Shown: positions 1 to 10,196, counted from the first letter of the stretch. The stretch is 64,000 nt of DNA from Pasteurellaceae bacterium Macca (GCA_023101485.1 LVZB01000001.1:1544001-1608000), one strand, 5' to 3'. Notes: a model not told the origin generated them from the sequence alone. A program made the numbers and translations.

Positions 1-57
1 ACAAAATACCCGATTTCGGATAAGCGGATATTCAATGTGATAGGGGAGATTAAATAA
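1..57 (+). CDS. 3' end of an unidentified gene (partial)
   Basis: Frame 1 is open from the window edge to a TAA at 55-57 and gives an 18-residue tail ending NVIGEIK. It is followed by an uptake sequence and a hairpin shared with the convergent fadD gene, which is what one expects after a real 3' end. The piece is too short to identify and could be chance. Confidence 0.3.
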   Translation, partial: TKYPISDKRIFNVIGEIK

Positions 58-121
58 TCTTTATACGCTATGGTATGGCATTTAATTTTAATCTGTATCA
101 TTTGAAATCTTTTGCGGTCAT

Positions 122-136
122 ACAAGCGGTCAAATT
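122..136 (+). repeat. Apl-type DNA uptake signal sequence
   Basis: ACAAGCGGT followed by CAAATTTT is the extended Apl-type uptake signal. I found about thirty copies of the core in both orientations, for example at 6557, 9290, 17470, 21022, 27826, 28684, 33062, 37068, 43188, 49102, 51565, 57604 and 58719. Copies lie both in intergenic DNA and inside genes. In genes they often encode QAV or TACL-like strings, as in sucC and pilB. Confidence 0.9.
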
Positions 137-161
137 TTTTTGACTTTTTGCACGCTGTAAA

Positions 162-200
162 AAAGCTGTTTGTGCCAGTGGCAACAAACAGCTTTCTTTT
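162..200. terminator. Rho-independent terminator at the 3' end of fadD
   Basis: A 12-bp perfect stem (162-173 with 184-195, AAAGCTGTTTGT) encloses an inner GCC/GGC pair. A T-rich run follows on the plus strand and an A-run precedes it, so it can act in both directions between the partial gene and fadD. Confidence 0.75.
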
Positions 201-1913
201 TTATTCCGTATCGGATGTTGGTTTTAATTGAGATTTAATACGGGCTAATTCCTCATCTCTTAATACTCGGCGGAGGATTTTGCCAATATTGCTTTTTGGC
301 AGTTCATCGCGGAATTCAATATCCCGTGGGATTTTATAGCCCGTGAGATATTGGCGACAGTGGTTGCGGAGTTCTTCTCGGGTAAGGCTCTCCTCTTTCT
401 TGGTGACATACACTTTAATGCTTTCGCCGGTGGCTTCATTAGGAATGCCGACCACAACCACTTCATTCACCTTCGGATGTAATGCCACGACATCTTCGAT
501 CTCATTGGGATAGACATTAAAGCCCGAAACGATGATCATGTCTTTTTTACGATCCACAATGCGTAAATTGAGGTCTTCGCCCAGTTCGACAATATCCCCC
601 GTTGCCATCCAGCCATCGTTGAGGACTTCGGCGGTATCTTCTGGGCGTTGCCAGTAGCCCTGCATCACTTGCGGGCCTTTAACCCAAAGTTCGCCCCGTT
701 CGCCTTGAGGGAGATCGTTGCCTTGTTCATCCACAATACGAATATCCGTATTTGGCACAGGCACGCCGATAGAGCCGGAATATTCCACCGAGTCGTTCCG
801 TGTCGCGGCAATCAGGGGAGAACATTCAGTCATGCCGTAGCCTTCGATAATATGACACCCCGTTGTGGTGTGCCAACGCTCCGCCACCGCACGTTGCACA
901 GCAGCTCCACCGCCAACACAAAGACGCAGGCGAGAGAAATTCACCTCTTTGAAATTCTCGTTATTTAACAGGGCATTAAAGAGGGTATTCACCCCAGTGA
1001 TTGCCATGACACGGTATTTTTTCAACTCTTTGACAAAACCTGGAATATCCCGTGGGTTGGTAATCAATAGCCCTGTGACACCAAGCTCAATAAAGAGTAA
1101 GCAATTCACGCTCAAGGCAAAAATGTGATAAAGCGGAAGGGCAATCACGGCAATGCGATCCTGCGATTGACTGTTTAATAATGGGCTTGCCACCCATTTT
1201 GCTTGGATAACATTGGCAACCACATTGCGGTGTGTAAGCATTGCCCCTTTGGCAACGCCCGTTGTGCCGCCGGTGTATTGTAAAAAGGCGAGATCATCTT
1301 GCTTAACCGTTGGCTTCACATATTGGCGTTGCTTACCGATACTTAATGCTTCACGGAAGCTCACGGCGTGGGGGAGTTTGTATTTCGGCACGAGTTTTTT
1401 AACATACTTCACCACAAAATTAACGAGGGTACGTTTTCCAAAAGAGAGTTGATCCCCCATTCGGGTCAGAATAACGTGTTTGATCTCGGTATTAAAGACC
1501 ACTTTTTCTAAGGTGGCGGCGAAGTTAGAAACGACCACAATCGCCTTCGCACCGCTGTCATTGAGCTGATGTTCTAACTCACGGGGCGTATAAAGTGGAT
1601 TCACATTCACCACCACAAGCCCTGCCCGTAATGCCCCAAAAAGGGCGATAGGATATTGCAATAAATTTGGCATCATCAGAGCAATGCGTTCGCCTTTTTC
1701 TAAACGTAACTCATTTTGCAAATAGGCGGCAAAGGCTCGGCTACGCTCTTCTAATTTACGGTAAGTTAATATTTTCCCCATATTGATGTAAGCCGGCATA
1801 TCAGGGTGGCGATTCACTGCTTGTTCAAACATTTCCACTAAGGAACTATAAGGCTCAACATCAAGGACTTTTTCTGCCTGTGGCGGGTAGTTTTTAAACC
1901 AAATCTTATCCAT
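201..1913 (-). CDS. fadD: Long-chain-fatty-acid--CoA ligase
   Basis: Activates long-chain fatty acids to acyl-CoA through an acyl-adenylate, using ATP and CoA at the inner membrane. The 570 residues match FadD length. The AMP-binding P-loop [11 protein letters not shown] is at about 213-223, followed by GYGMTECSP near 355 and the C-terminal [15 protein letters not shown] and [17 protein letters not shown] stretches typical of the adenylate-forming superfamily. The start has AAGGAAG seven bases upstream. The gene lies 10 bp after rseC on the same strand and is probably the last gene of the glnE-rseB-rseC run. No beta-oxidation genes are visible nearby, so a role in phospholipid acyl recycling is possible; that is inference. 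Confidence 0.93.
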   Translation of the reverse strand: MDKIWFKNYPPQAEKVLDVEPYSSLVEMFEQAVNRHPDMPAYINMGKILTYRKLEERSRAFAAYLQNELRLEKGERIALMMPNLLQYPIALFGALRAGLVVVNVNPLYTPRELEHQLNDSGAKAIVVVSNFAATLEKVVFNTEIKHVILTRMGDQLSFGKRTLVNFVVKYVKKLVPKYKLPHAVSFREALSIGKQRQYVKPTVKQDDLAFLQYTGGTTGVAKGAMLTHRNVVANVIQAKWVASPLLNSQSQDRIAVIALPLYHIFALSVNCLLFIELGVTGLLITNPRDIPGFVKELKKYRVMAITGVNTLFNALLNNENFKEVNFSRLRLCVGGGAAVQRAVAERWHTTTGCHIIEGYGMTECSPLIAATRNDSVEYSGSIGVPVPNTDIRIVDEQGNDLPQGERGELWVKGPQVMQGYWQRPEDTAEVLNDGWMATGDIVELGEDLNLRIVDRKKDMIIVSGFNVYPNEIEDVVALHPKVNEVVVVGIPNEATGESIKVYVTKKEESLTREELRNHCRQYLTGYKIPRDIEFRDELPKSNIGKILRRVLRDEELARIKSQLKPTSDTE

Positions 1914-1923
1914 TTTTTCTTCC

Positions 1924-2352
1924 TTAGATTTTTCTTAAAAATTGCGGTGTAAAATTTGCCAAGGGTTGATTGGCAAAACGTTGTTTTATGCCCCAAAAGG
2001 TCGCCATTGTCGTGAAGACAACACCGAGGGCAACAAAAATTTCAGCGACGCCCAAGAGTGAGAGTAGCAACGTGGTCGCCATCAGCACAAAAAGGGGTAA
2101 GCCATAGAGCCAGAAAACGCCTGAAAGAAGGCTTTTTTCCGCAAGACCAATTTCAATGCGGTCGCCAATTTGTAAAGGTTCTGGCACAGAAAGGGAGAAT
2201 TGTGGGGCGATTTTCTCCCCCGTAAGGGCGGATAACGCCTTCGCACCACAACTGCCCTGTGCCGAACAGCTACCACAACCCGCTTTGCGTTGGCATTGAA
2301 TCAAAGCGATGCCTTGTTGATAGTGAATGACGGTTGCCTGCTCAATCATCAT
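1924..2352 (-). CDS. rseC: SoxR-reducing/sigma-E regulatory protein RseC family
   Basis: A 142-residue inner-membrane protein with the cysteine-rich N-terminal cluster of the RseC/RsxG-associated family (C19, C26, C29, C35) followed by two membrane segments at about 78-98 and 104-124. RseC is known as a minor modulator of sigma-E and is linked to reduction of SoxR. The start overlaps the rseB stop as ATGA, so the two are translationally coupled. The family call is firm; the precise role in this organism is unknown. Confidence 0.88.
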   Translation of the reverse strand: MMIEQATVIHYQQGIALIQCQRKAGCGSCSAQGSCGAKALSALTGEKIAPQFSLSVPEPLQIGDRIEIGLAEKSLLSGVFWLYGLPLFVLMATTLLLSLLGVAEIFVALGVVFTTMATFWGIKQRFANQPLANFTPQFLRKI

Positions 2353-3314
2353 GGCGTTGTATTTCCTTCTAATTCAATCTCCCGCACAATATGGCGTGCC
2401 GAGGTAAGGGGAATATCGCCAATCACAATAATATCTTTATCCCCAACCGTTTGGCTATACACACTCATTTTGCCCTCACGCCAAAATTGTTCTTGAAATG
2501 CCACGCCTTGATTTTGGGCAACATAGACCGTAAAAGAGAAAAGCCCATCGCTGTAAAATTGGCTCTCCACGGTTTCATTTTCCGCAAGGGCTTTCGGCAG
2601 AGATTGTCGGTGAGTGGCGCGTTGACTAAATCCACGCGGCACCCATTTGACTTTCCATTTTAAAGTATTTTCTCCTTGAGGTTGGCGTGTTTGTAGCACG
2701 GTGGGGAGAATTAAGCGGTTAATTGGTTCAACGATATACAGAAACTGCTCATCGACTAAACTTTGTAGCACGCGAAATTGTTCGAGGATGTTGTTATCAC
2801 GGTCAAGCAGATCGCTCCTGAGCAGTAAAAAATTCTCCTCATCGATCCAAAGTTGATATTGGTAGCGGAAATCGTCCCGAGGGACGATGCGAATCACCCG
2901 AGCAATGCGATCGGCAATTCGTCTTCTTCCCCCATCCACCACACTGTAAGCCGTTAATTGTTGGAAATCGCTGGATAAAATCGCCGGCAAGCTATCTAAA
3001 ATTTGTGACATTTTCAGGCTAAATGGCTGGTAATCGCCAAAATAGCTGACCGTATCTTCCCGTAAAATGATCTCTTCCCGAGGGCCGTCTAATTGCAACA
3101 GTTGTGCGTAAGATTTCCCCTCAAAATTGGCGTGGCGATAACGTAACGAGCGATTTTCTTCCCCCTGCTGAATCAGGTAGATCAACTCATAATTTAGCGA
3201 CTCATGCGCCCTACGCATTGCCATTAAGTATTCCATTGGGCTTTTTTGAGAAGTCGCCCAACTTGAAAGGGAAAAAAACAAGGCGAGGAAAAAGATAACG
3301 GGAAATTTTTTCAT
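2349..3314 (-). CDS. rseB: Sigma-E factor regulatory protein RseB
   Basis: Periplasmic protein that in the classical system binds RseA and protects it from DegS cleavage, sensing lipoprotein or LPS stress. The 321 residues begin with a Sec signal peptide (hydrophobic FFLALFFSLSS, likely cut after SSWA). The MucB/RseB domain follows, with YLMAMRRAHESLNYELIYL at the N-terminus of the mature chain. No rpoE or rseA lies upstream; instead there is a small lipoprotein gene and glnE. The pair rseB-rseC is therefore separated from its usual partners within this window. Confidence 0.9.
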   Translation of the reverse strand: MKKFPVIFFLALFFSLSSWATSQKSPMEYLMAMRRAHESLNYELIYLIQQGEENRSLRYRHANFEGKSYAQLLQLDGPREEIILREDTVSYFGDYQPFSLKMSQILDSLPAILSSDFQQLTAYSVVDGGRRRIADRIARVIRIVPRDDFRYQYQLWIDEENFLLLRSDLLDRDNNILEQFRVLQSLVDEQFLYIVEPINRLILPTVLQTRQPQGENTLKWKVKWVPRGFSQRATHRQSLPKALAENETVESQFYSDGLFSFTVYVAQNQGVAFQEQFWREGKMSVYSQTVGDKDIIVIGDIPLTSARHIVREIELEGNTTP

Positions 3315-3396
3315 AGCATGCCATTAAAAAGTGAAAGGTGGGAATTGTAACAAACTTTCCCCATTTTGGCGAAAACCGCCCCCATCCCCCAGCTCA

Positions 3397-3789
3397 TTAC
3401 CAACAACTGTAACAAAAACGAGAGAAACCAAAGGGAAAATGGAAATCGTCATTATAGTGCAAACGCATATAACGCAACTCTTCCTGTGCTTTGTAATTGT
3501 CTAAGGCAAGTTTATAGCAGGCTTGGAAAACTGGGTTATTTACTTTCTCCACATAACGAGCTTCAAAGGCTTGCTGTTCTTGGACAGAACGTGGGCTAAG
3601 GGGTGGGTTAAATTGGGCGTGGAGTAATTCTGCCGTTTCGGCATCACACTGTTTTGCCAACTGAATTTGCAAGGCTTGTTCCGCGCGCAATTTTTTAGCC
3701 GCTCTTTCGGCTTTCTGTTCAGGGGTTAAGGCACAGCCGGCAAGTAACAGCGCTAGGCTGATAACAAGGGGCATATTCATCCATTTCAT
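3397..3789 (-). CDS. Small putative lipoprotein, unrecognised
   Basis: A 130-residue protein with a lipoprotein signal: hydrophobic LVISLALLLAGC gives a lipobox with Cys at about position 19. A charged, Ala/Lys/Glu-rich helical stretch follows, and then a C-terminus rich in aromatic residues (HFPFGFSRFCYSCW). The start is supported by AAGGAG eight bases upstream. The gene sits 12 bp after glnE and 82 bp before rseB on the same strand. I do not recognise a family; it is probably an outer-membrane-anchored Pasteurellaceae lipoprotein. Confidence 0.75.
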   Translation of the reverse strand: MKWMNMPLVISLALLLAGCALTPEQKAERAAKKLRAEQALQIQLAKQCDAETAELLHAQFNPPLSPRSVQEQQAFEARYVEKVNNPVFQACYKLALDNYKAQEELRYMRLHYNDDFHFPFGFSRFCYSCW

Positions 3790-3801
3790 TCGGTTCTCCT
3801 T

Positions 3802-6663
3802 CTACTCACAGGCGAGGTACGCCTGCCAAATTTGTTGTACTAACTGGCGTTCATTTTGGAAAAGACTTTCCGCCACCACACTCTCCTCATTGCGTAAATT
3901 GAGGTGATGAATGGTATTGCGTAGCGTGGTGTAGGCATTTTTTAAGCCCTCCCCTTGGGTTGGGGTTAAAATACCACAGGCGACACTGCTGTCAAAAATT
4001 CGCACATTGTCCGACCAATCCGCCATGGGGGGATGTTGGTGGGCGTGATTTAGCACAAGATATTGCGCTAAAAATTCAATATCCGTAATCCCCCCCTGAT
4101 CGGTTTTGAGGTGGAATTTCCCCGTTGGGGTATGGCTTAAATGGTGGTACATCTTTTCACGCATGGTGCAAATTTCTTGCCGTAATAGACCGCTTGTTCG
4201 GGGCATTTGTAGCGTTTCTCGGCGAATTTGGGCAAATTTTTCCCGTAACGTCGCACTGCCATAAACGGCTCTGGCTCGCACAAGGGCTTGGCTCTCCCAC
4301 GTCCATGCTTCTTGCTGTTGATAATGGGCATAGGCGTTAAAAGTGCTAACCAGTAACCCGGCCTCCCCCGAAGGGCGAAGTCGCATATCAACCTCATAAA
4401 GCACCCCAGCACTGGTGTTTAAATTAAAGATACCGTTAATTTTTTGTGCCAGTTTGAGGTAAAACTGATGGCTCGAAATGCTTTTCTTCCCCCCCACGGT
4501 TTCGCTCTGTTCGGGGGCATTATGCAGGAAAACTAAATCAAGATCGGAATTGTAGCCAAGCTCAATCCCCCCGAGCTTACCGTAGCCAATCACCACGAAA
4601 TCTTTTTCCCCGTCGATCAGATGTTCCGGCGTGCCGAAACGTTTTGCCACTTGTTTCCACGCCATATTCACCACCGCATCAATCATTGCTTCGGCTAAAT
4701 AGGTGAGGTGATCGCTGATTTTCATCACCGGCAAAACGCCTAAAATATCCGCAGCAGCAATGCGAAGAAGCTGGCTCTGCTTGAATTGGCGAAGGGCGTC
4801 AATCAAGGCTTCTTCATCTTCTTCGGGAATACGAATGAGGTACTCTTTGAGGGCGTGGCGGTATTCATCAAGATGAATAACCGTTGTCAGGCTCTGTTGC
4901 ACAATCAGCTCATCAAGTAACATCGGGTAACGGGCGATCTGTTCGGCGATCATACTCGATTGCCCACACAACCGAAGCAGTTGGGGCAACACCTGTTCCT
5001 TTTCGGCGATCAGTTCTAAATAGGTGGTGCGAGTAGTAATTTTATCGACAATATTAAGAATACGCCCAAGCAGTTCAAGATAATTCTCTGCTTGGAATAA
5101 GCTATCCGCGATTTTCGGCAGTAATTTACGCAGAACTTCTCGCCCTCGCACACCAATCGGGCGTTTTAGCCAATCTTGGAAGGTACTGGATAAATGTTGG
5201 AAAATGCGGTCGTAGTCTTCGGGCTGAACGGGGTAATCTGCTAAACAACGGCTCAAATCATCAAGGGTAATTTCATAATGAAGAATATCTCCCCAAGCGG
5301 TCAATCGTGGGTTTTCTTCCTCTTCGGATTCCGCTTCCTCGCCAATCAATTCATTAAAAATCTGTCGTACATTGTGTTGATGATGATGCAGTGTGGCTAA
5401 AAAATCTGCCCAGTTCCCTTGCTGACACGCAAAAGCAAGGCGATGTTGGTCGAGAGGGTCGCTGGGGAGCGTTTGGGTCTGCTGATCGTTAATCCCTTGA
5501 AGCACGTTTTCCGTATGGCGTAAAAAGAGGTAGGCAAAACGCAGTTGCGCCACTTGTTCAAGGCTAAGCAGATTAAGCGTTGCCAATTCAGGCAAGACCG
5601 TCAAGAGGCTACGTTGTTGCAGAATTTTATCCCGCCCCCCTCGCATGAGTTGAAAGGCTTGGACGATAAATTCCACCTCCCGAATCCCGCCGCCACCGAG
5701 TTTGATATTATCGCTTAATCCACGTCGGCGAACTTCTCGGCTAATTTTCTGCTTCATCTCTCGCAGAGATTGAATGGCACTGAAATCCAAATAACGGCGA
5801 TACACAAAAGGACGGAGAAGCTGTTTTAAGTAGCGGTGATTTAGATTATTTGGATCTTCGCCCAAAATTTTGGCTTTGATCATCGCATATCGCTCCCAAT
5901 CTCGCCCCTGCTCTTGGTAGTAATCTTCCATTGCGGAAAAACTCAGCACCAAAGCACCACTCTCCCCAAAGGGGCGCAAACGCATATCCGTGCGATAAAC
6001 AAAGCCGTCTGGGGTGACATCATCAAGGGCGCGGATTAAACGTTGCCCTAAGCGAGTGAAAAATTGGCTATTGTTGAGGGGCTTTCTCCCCCCCACGGTT
6101 TCCCCTGCATCTGGGTAGGTAAAGATCAGATCAATATCCGAAGAGAAATTCAGCTCTCGCCCTCCCAGTTTGCCCATCCCTAAAATCAGTAGCTCTTGCA
6201 CTTCCCCAAGGCGATTCATTGGCGTGCCATATTCCGCACAGAGTTGGCGGAAAAGCCAATCCCGAGTGGCTAAAATCAGACTTTCGGCAAGATCGGATAA
6301 TCGTTCAAAAATGGCTTGGGTCTGGTGGGGAAAATTGCTTTGCACCACACTTAGGCGCGCCATTTCTTGGTGACGGAAAAGGCGTAATTGGCAGCGGAGC
6401 GTTTCTTCCTCTTCCACGCCCGTTAACCACTGGGCGAGCCTTTCACCATAATTGCCACAATCTGCCAACGTGGGGGGAGAACGAAGCCAATCGCGCAGTA
6501 ATTCTGGCTGTTTATTCAGCTGTTCCGCCACAAAATCCGACAGGGCAATCCCCTGAACAAGCGGTGTGATATTGGCACGATTTTGCAACGAAAGGTCGAT
6601 CCCCTGTTCAGCACAGAGGGTTTGTAACTGCTGTTCGGCTTGGGAGAGAAGTGAATGAAACAT
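3802..6663 (-). CDS. glnE: Bifunctional glutamine synthetase adenylyltransferase/adenylyl-removing enzyme
   Basis: Adenylylates and deadenylylates glutamine synthetase in response to nitrogen status relayed by PII. The 953 residues match the E. coli enzyme (about 946) and contain two nucleotidyltransferase halves. The first has GMGKLGGRELN then SDIDLIF at about 162-181 (D176, D178). The second, in the C-terminal half, has GYGKLGGIELG then SDLDLVF. The R-domain GGGGIREVEFIVQ is also visible. It is the first gene of a minus-strand run ending at fadD. An alternative start a few codons in cannot be excluded because the ribosome site is weak. Confidence 0.95.
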   Translation of the reverse strand: MFHSLLSQAEQQLQTLCAEQGIDLSLQNRANITPLVQGIALSDFVAEQLNKQPELLRDWLRSPPTLADCGNYGERLAQWLTGVEEEETLRCQLRLFRHQEMARLSVVQSNFPHQTQAIFERLSDLAESLILATRDWLFRQLCAEYGTPMNRLGEVQELLILGMGKLGGRELNFSSDIDLIFTYPDAGETVGGRKPLNNSQFFTRLGQRLIRALDDVTPDGFVYRTDMRLRPFGESGALVLSFSAMEDYYQEQGRDWERYAMIKAKILGEDPNNLNHRYLKQLLRPFVYRRYLDFSAIQSLREMKQKISREVRRRGLSDNIKLGGGGIREVEFIVQAFQLMRGGRDKILQQRSLLTVLPELATLNLLSLEQVAQLRFAYLFLRHTENVLQGINDQQTQTLPSDPLDQHRLAFACQQGNWADFLATLHHHQHNVRQIFNELIGEEAESEEEENPRLTAWGDILHYEITLDDLSRCLADYPVQPEDYDRIFQHLSSTFQDWLKRPIGVRGREVLRKLLPKIADSLFQAENYLELLGRILNIVDKITTRTTYLELIAEKEQVLPQLLRLCGQSSMIAEQIARYPMLLDELIVQQSLTTVIHLDEYRHALKEYLIRIPEEDEEALIDALRQFKQSQLLRIAAADILGVLPVMKISDHLTYLAEAMIDAVVNMAWKQVAKRFGTPEHLIDGEKDFVVIGYGKLGGIELGYNSDLDLVFLHNAPEQSETVGGKKSISSHQFYLKLAQKINGIFNLNTSAGVLYEVDMRLRPSGEAGLLVSTFNAYAHYQQQEAWTWESQALVRARAVYGSATLREKFAQIRRETLQMPRTSGLLRQEICTMREKMYHHLSHTPTGKFHLKTDQGGITDIEFLAQYLVLNHAHQHPPMADWSDNVRIFDSSVACGILTPTQGEGLKNAYTTLRNTIHHLNLRNEESVVAESLFQNERQLVQQIWQAYLACE

Positions 6664-6681
6664 ACGTTGAGCCTAGAAAGA

Positions 6682-6700
6682 AAGGGGGGATTCCCCCCTT
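6682..6700 (-). terminator. Terminator after yciI
   Basis: A G/C-only stem AAGGGGGG-ATT-CCCCCCTT, followed on the minus strand by a T-rich TTTCTTTCT. It lies between the yciI stop and the glnE start and probably ends the yciCBA-yciI transcript. Confidence 0.6.
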
Positions 6701-6739
6701 GTGCAAATTTTTACTAAAATTTGACCGCTTGTAAAAGAC

Positions 6740-7036
6740 CTAAAACACCTTTTTAAACGGCTTGATGATCACCTCACCATAAACACCGGCTTCTACATAA
6801 GGATCTTGTTTTGCCCACTGTTGCGCTGCTTCAAGGGAATCAAATTGAGCAATCACCGTTGAGCCAGTAAAGCCGGCTTCACCCGGATTTTCATCATCAA
6901 TCGCAGGGTTTGGGCCGGCAGTCAGTAGGCGACCTTCCGCATCAAGCTGTTTTAAACGGGCTAAATGTTGCTCTCGCACGCTTAATCGTTGGGCGAGCGT
7001 GTTGGGAATATCTTGGGCAAAGATGACGTAATACAT
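6740..7036 (-). CDS. yciI: YciI-like protein
   Basis: A 98-residue single-domain protein of the YciI (muconolactone isomerase-like, ferredoxin fold) superfamily. MYYVIFAQD forms the first strand, RQEHLARL-type helix residues follow, and AGP-N-A-DDEN then [23 protein letters not shown] match the family core. A strong site AAGGAG precedes the start. In E. coli yciI is next to tonB and yciA; tonB is missing between them here. The biochemical function of the family member is not established. Confidence 0.88.
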   Translation of the reverse strand: MYYVIFAQDIPNTLAQRLSVREQHLARLKQLDAEGRLLTAGPNPAIDDENPGEAGFTGSTVIAQFDSLEAAQQWAKQDPYVEAGVYGEVIIKPFKKVF

Positions 7037-7061
7037 AAAAGCTCCTTAATCGCGTTGCAAG

Positions 7062-7511
7062 TTAGTGGGGTTCATTTAACAGTTCGAGGGCAAGTGCTAA
7101 TTCAGCATTGTCTTCACGGGGAATGGGGCGAGGTCTGCCATTTTTATCCACAGCCACAAAGGTAAAGAGGGCTTCGGTGACACAGTGGCGATCACGCACG
7201 CCTTCATAAACTTGTTTAATCCAAATTTCAATTTTTACTTCGAGTGAAGTGCGCCCAACTCGTACGCATTTACCGTAGCAACACACCACATCCCCCACGG
7301 AAACAGGGCGTAAAAAGCTCATTTTATCCACGGAAACGGTGACCACACGCCCTTTGGCGATCTCTTTGGCGAGAATCGCGCCCCCCATATCCATTTGAGA
7401 CATAATCCAACCACCGAAAATATCACCATTGGCATTGGTATCCGCCGGCATGGCTAAGGTGCGTAAAATAAGTGTGCCTTCAGGCTCACGTTTTGGAAAA
7501 TCATTTTCCAT
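7062..7511 (-). CDS. yciA: Acyl-CoA thioesterase YciA
   Basis: Hot-dog-fold thioesterase that hydrolyses short- to long-chain acyl-CoAs. The 149 residues carry the typical opening [19 protein letters not shown] and [10 protein letters not shown] helix, then [17 protein letters not shown]. The start overlaps the yciB stop by 11 bp. The H. influenzae homologue is structurally characterised, which supports the family assignment. Order yciC-yciB-yciA-yciI follows the enterobacterial arrangement. Confidence 0.93.
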   Translation of the reverse strand: MENDFPKREPEGTLILRTLAMPADTNANGDIFGGWIMSQMDMGGAILAKEIAKGRVVTVSVDKMSFLRPVSVGDVVCCYGKCVRVGRTSLEVKIEIWIKQVYEGVRDRHCVTEALFTFVAVDKNGRPRPIPREDNAELALALELLNEPH

Positions 7512-8049
7512 TTTGTTGCTCCTGTTCTTTTAAATAAGGGTAGAGATAAACGCCGGAAGCTAATACCGCCACAAGGCTTAATCCCGTTAATCCAAAGACT
7601 TTGAAATTTGCCCAAGCATCATCAGAAAAATAGATACTGATAATGATATTAATCCCCATACAAAGGAGAAAAAATCCCGCCCAAAGCAAATTCAATTTTG
7701 CCCAAACAGTAGGCGGAAGGCTTAATTCTTTCCTCAAGAGTGCTTGAACAAGCGGTTTTTTAAAGGCAAATTGGCTGACTAATAGTACCCCAGCAAAGAG
7801 GGCGTTGATGATCGTCACTTTCCATTTAAGAAATTCGAGATCATTAAAATAAGCCGTCAGTAGCCCAAAAAAGACCACCGCGCCCCCCATGACCCACTGC
7901 TTTTTCTCAATATGTTGATAAAGCACTTTCAACGCAATCAGCTGTGCCACGGTGGCAACCACGAGGGTAATCGCCGCAGGTTGCACCCCGTAGAGTTTAT
8001 ACACGAGGAAAAAGAGAATAAGGGGGATAAATTCAAGAAGTTGTTTCAT
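7501..8049 (-). CDS. yciB: Inner membrane-spanning protein YciB (septation protein A family)
   Basis: A 182-residue integral membrane protein with about five hydrophobic segments. The opening [22 protein letters not shown] and the internal [19 protein letters not shown] are characteristic of the YciB/IspZ family. The family is linked to cell envelope integrity and septation in Shigella and E. coli. It starts 2 bp after yciC ends and overlaps yciA, so these are surely cotranscribed. Confidence 0.92.
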   Translation of the reverse strand: MKQLLEFIPLILFFLVYKLYGVQPAAITLVVATVAQLIALKVLYQHIEKKQWVMGGAVVFFGLLTAYFNDLEFLKWKVTIINALFAGVLLVSQFAFKKPLVQALLRKELSLPPTVWAKLNLLWAGFFLLCMGINIIISIYFSDDAWANFKVFGLTGLSLVAVLASGVYLYPYLKEQEQQNGK

Positions 8050-8051
8050 AC

Positions 8052-8795
8052 TTAACGCTCACGGGGTAACTGGCGGAAAACTTGGTAAAAGCGGAAGCTA
8101 AATACCACCATAAAAAGGCTTAAAAATGCCCCAATAACAAGGGATAACAACTCCCCAAAATCGCCGAATCCGAGAAAGAGTGTTGTGACAACACTTGGGA
8201 AAAGATTACTTATTAAGCAGAATAAAAACAGCATCCCCATTTTTCCTCGACTTAGCCCCCAAGTAAATTTCAAGGTTTCAATCACGCCTTTTTGCGGGCT
8301 TTCGATTAAGTAGGCATACACCACTAAACAGAGTTTCACAAAGACATAAATTCCCGTGATCATCAAAGGAAGCACCATAATCGCCACCCCACTGGCTTGC
8401 CCTAATGTGCCACCAAAGGAAACGCCAATAGAGAGAGGTAACGCCATAAAAATCATTAACGCAATAACAGGGAAAAGAGCTTTCAAGGTATTGCCGATAT
8501 TTTGGAAAAAGTGATGATAAAGACCGTCATTAATCGATTTAATATTCAGTACCAAGATAATATTCACCAAAACGCTGACTAAAGCGGATAACAGTGTCGG
8601 AGCAAGAAGTGAAATCGCTTGTTCCATCGCTTTGGGATTTTGTGCCATCTCCGGAGAAAAAGCCACTTTGGGCAAGGCAAAACTAATAGCAAGTTGTAAA
8701 GCGATGAGTAACCCAACGCCCGTTAAAGCAAAGCGAGGGTGATTGCGAATAAAGTTCCAACTCTCTTGTAATAATTGCGGGAATTGACTGTGCAT
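8052..8795 (-). CDS. yciC: YciC-family (UPF0259) membrane protein
   Basis: A 247-residue protein, the same length as E. coli YciC, with about six membrane segments. The N-terminus reads [17 protein letters not shown], and an interior segment [21 protein letters not shown] lies before the last two helices. It is first in the yciC-yciB-yciA-yciI run. Molecular function is unknown. Confidence 0.88.
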   Translation of the reverse strand: MHSQFPQLLQESWNFIRNHPRFALTGVGLLIALQLAISFALPKVAFSPEMAQNPKAMEQAISLLAPTLLSALVSVLVNIILVLNIKSINDGLYHHFFQNIGNTLKALFPVIALMIFMALPLSIGVSFGGTLGQASGVAIMVLPLMITGIYVFVKLCLVVYAYLIESPQKGVIETLKFTWGLSRGKMGMLFLFCLISNLFPSVVTTLFLGFGDFGELLSLVIGAFLSLFMVVFSFRFYQVFRQLPRER

Positions 8796-8942
8796 ACCTA
8801 TCCTATGATAGCAAAAAAGAAATGTTGTGAAGTATAGCGGATCTTAGCTGGCTATTGTAGATTTTTATCAGTGCGATAAAATGCCCCACTTTGGTGTTTT
8901 ATGCTTGGCGTTTTATGGCGTTTTGCGATGAAAGGAGAGAAG

Positions 8943-9377
8943 ATGTATCAAACACTACAAGCCGGACAACGGTATCTAAATACCTACCCAAATCAGAAAA
9001 AACTATCCCTGTTTATGCCCGATTATCGCTTAATTCGCCTTGTCAAAATAGCCAGCCGAATTATGCCTGCCTTCGCGTGTTTCGCCGTTGTTTGGCAATA
9101 CTTCTTTAACGATCCTGAACAAGCCGTGCTCGCCAATGCCATTATCACCGCCTTATTTGCCATCAGTATCCCCTATCAAGGGCTATTTTGGCTCGGTCGG
9201 CGAGCAAAATCCCCCTTACCGTTAAATCTTCTTGAATGGTATGAAACCCTCCGCCAAAAACTCATCAGCGAACAGCATAAAATCGCCCTACAAGCGGTCC
9301 CTTCTTATCAAGATTTTGCGAATCTGCTTCACCTTGCAGAGCAGACTTGGGGAGAGGCGTATTTTAATGAGTTATAA
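8943..9377 (+). CDS. yfbV: YfbV (UPF0208) membrane protein
   Basis: A 144-residue protein. The start at 8943 is chosen because AAAGGAGAGAAG precedes it and the sequence then matches the family opening MYQTLQAGQRYLNTYP. Two membrane segments flank FFNDPEQAVLANAIITALFA. YfbV is implicated in chromosome Ter macrodomain insulation in E. coli. The 3' end converges on and overlaps the RNase AM gene by 6 bp. Confidence 0.9.
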   Translation: MYQTLQAGQRYLNTYPNQKKLSLFMPDYRLIRLVKIASRIMPAFACFAVVWQYFFNDPEQAVLANAIITALFAISIPYQGLFWLGRRAKSPLPLNLLEWYETLRQKLISEQHKIALQAVPSYQDFANLLHLAEQTWGEAYFNEL

Positions 9378-10196
9378 AGAAAAACACGTCCAAATCGGTT
9401 TAACGCTTGTAGGGAGGGTAAGCCCTTTACCGAGTTCTACCCACCCAGCAGGATAATGGAAATCAGACCCCGCTGAGGCGTAGAGGTCAAACTCCGTTGC
9501 CCAGCGTGCTAACAGCTGGCGTTGGTCGGGGGTTTGGTTACATCCTGCCACTTCCATGCCATCGCCTCCGGCTTTTTTGAAATCCTCAATCAGTCGCCGT
9601 ACCCAACGGGCTGTCATTTTATACCGTAAAGGGTGGGCAACGCAGATCACACCGCCTGCTTGGTGGGTAACGTCAATGGCTTCTTCTAAGCTACACCACA
9701 TTGGTTTCACATAGGCACTTTTGCCCATTCCTAAGTAACGTTTAAAGGCGTGTTCATCATCTCGGACATAACCTTCTGCCACTAAAAAACGGGCATAGTG
9801 CGCGCGGGTTACTTCCCCAGTGGCAAGGGCTTTTGCCCCTTCGTAGGCATTGGGAATACCGGCTTTTGCTAATTTTTCCCCGATTTTGGCTGCCCGTTCA
9901 TCGCGGAGAATCTTTTGCCGAGCCATTAACGCCAGCATTTCAGGGTGGGTTTCATCAATATTTAAAGCGGCGAGGTGGATACTTTTGCCCTCCCACAGAA
10001 TAGAAATTTCCACTCCGCTAATAAACGTAATGGGGAGGGTTTCTGCCCGTTGTCGGGCTTCGGCAATGCCGGCAACGGTATCGTGATCCGTGAGGGCTAA
10101 CACGCTCACTCCTTTTTCTACTGCCCGTTCAAGAAGAGCAGAGGGGCTAAGAACGCCGTCTGAGGCGGTGCTGTGGCTGTGTAAATCGTAAATCAT
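9372..10196 (-). CDS. rnm: 5'-3' exoribonuclease/PHP-domain phosphoesterase (RNase AM, YciV family)
   Basis: PHP-domain metal-dependent phosphoesterase. The metal ligands are seen in DLHSHSTASDG (about 4-14), LTDHDTV (about 35-41), GVEIS (about 61-65), CVAHPLRY (near 195) and SAGSDFHYP near the C-terminus. E. coli YciV acts on pAp and on 5' ends of rRNA precursors. The 274 residues fit the family. The start overlaps the stop of the next upstream gene as ATGA, showing coupling. Confidence 0.9.
   Translation of the reverse strand: MIYDLHSHSTASDGVLSPSALLERAVEKGVSVLALTDHDTVAGIAEARQRAETLPITFISGVEISILWEGKSIHLAALNIDETHPEMLALMARQKILRDERAAKIGEKLAKAGIPNAYEGAKALATGEVTRAHYARFLVAEGYVRDDEHAFKRYLGMGKSAYVKPMWCSLEEAIDVTHQAGGVICVAHPLRYKMTARWVRRLIEDFKKAGGDGMEVAGCNQTPDQRQLLARWATEFDLYASAGSDFHYPAGWVELGKGLTLPTSVKPIWTCFSL

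Noticed and set aside
6219-6569. A 116-codon plus-strand frame inside glnE
   Set aside because: Antisense shadow of a strongly conserved coding region; no start signal.
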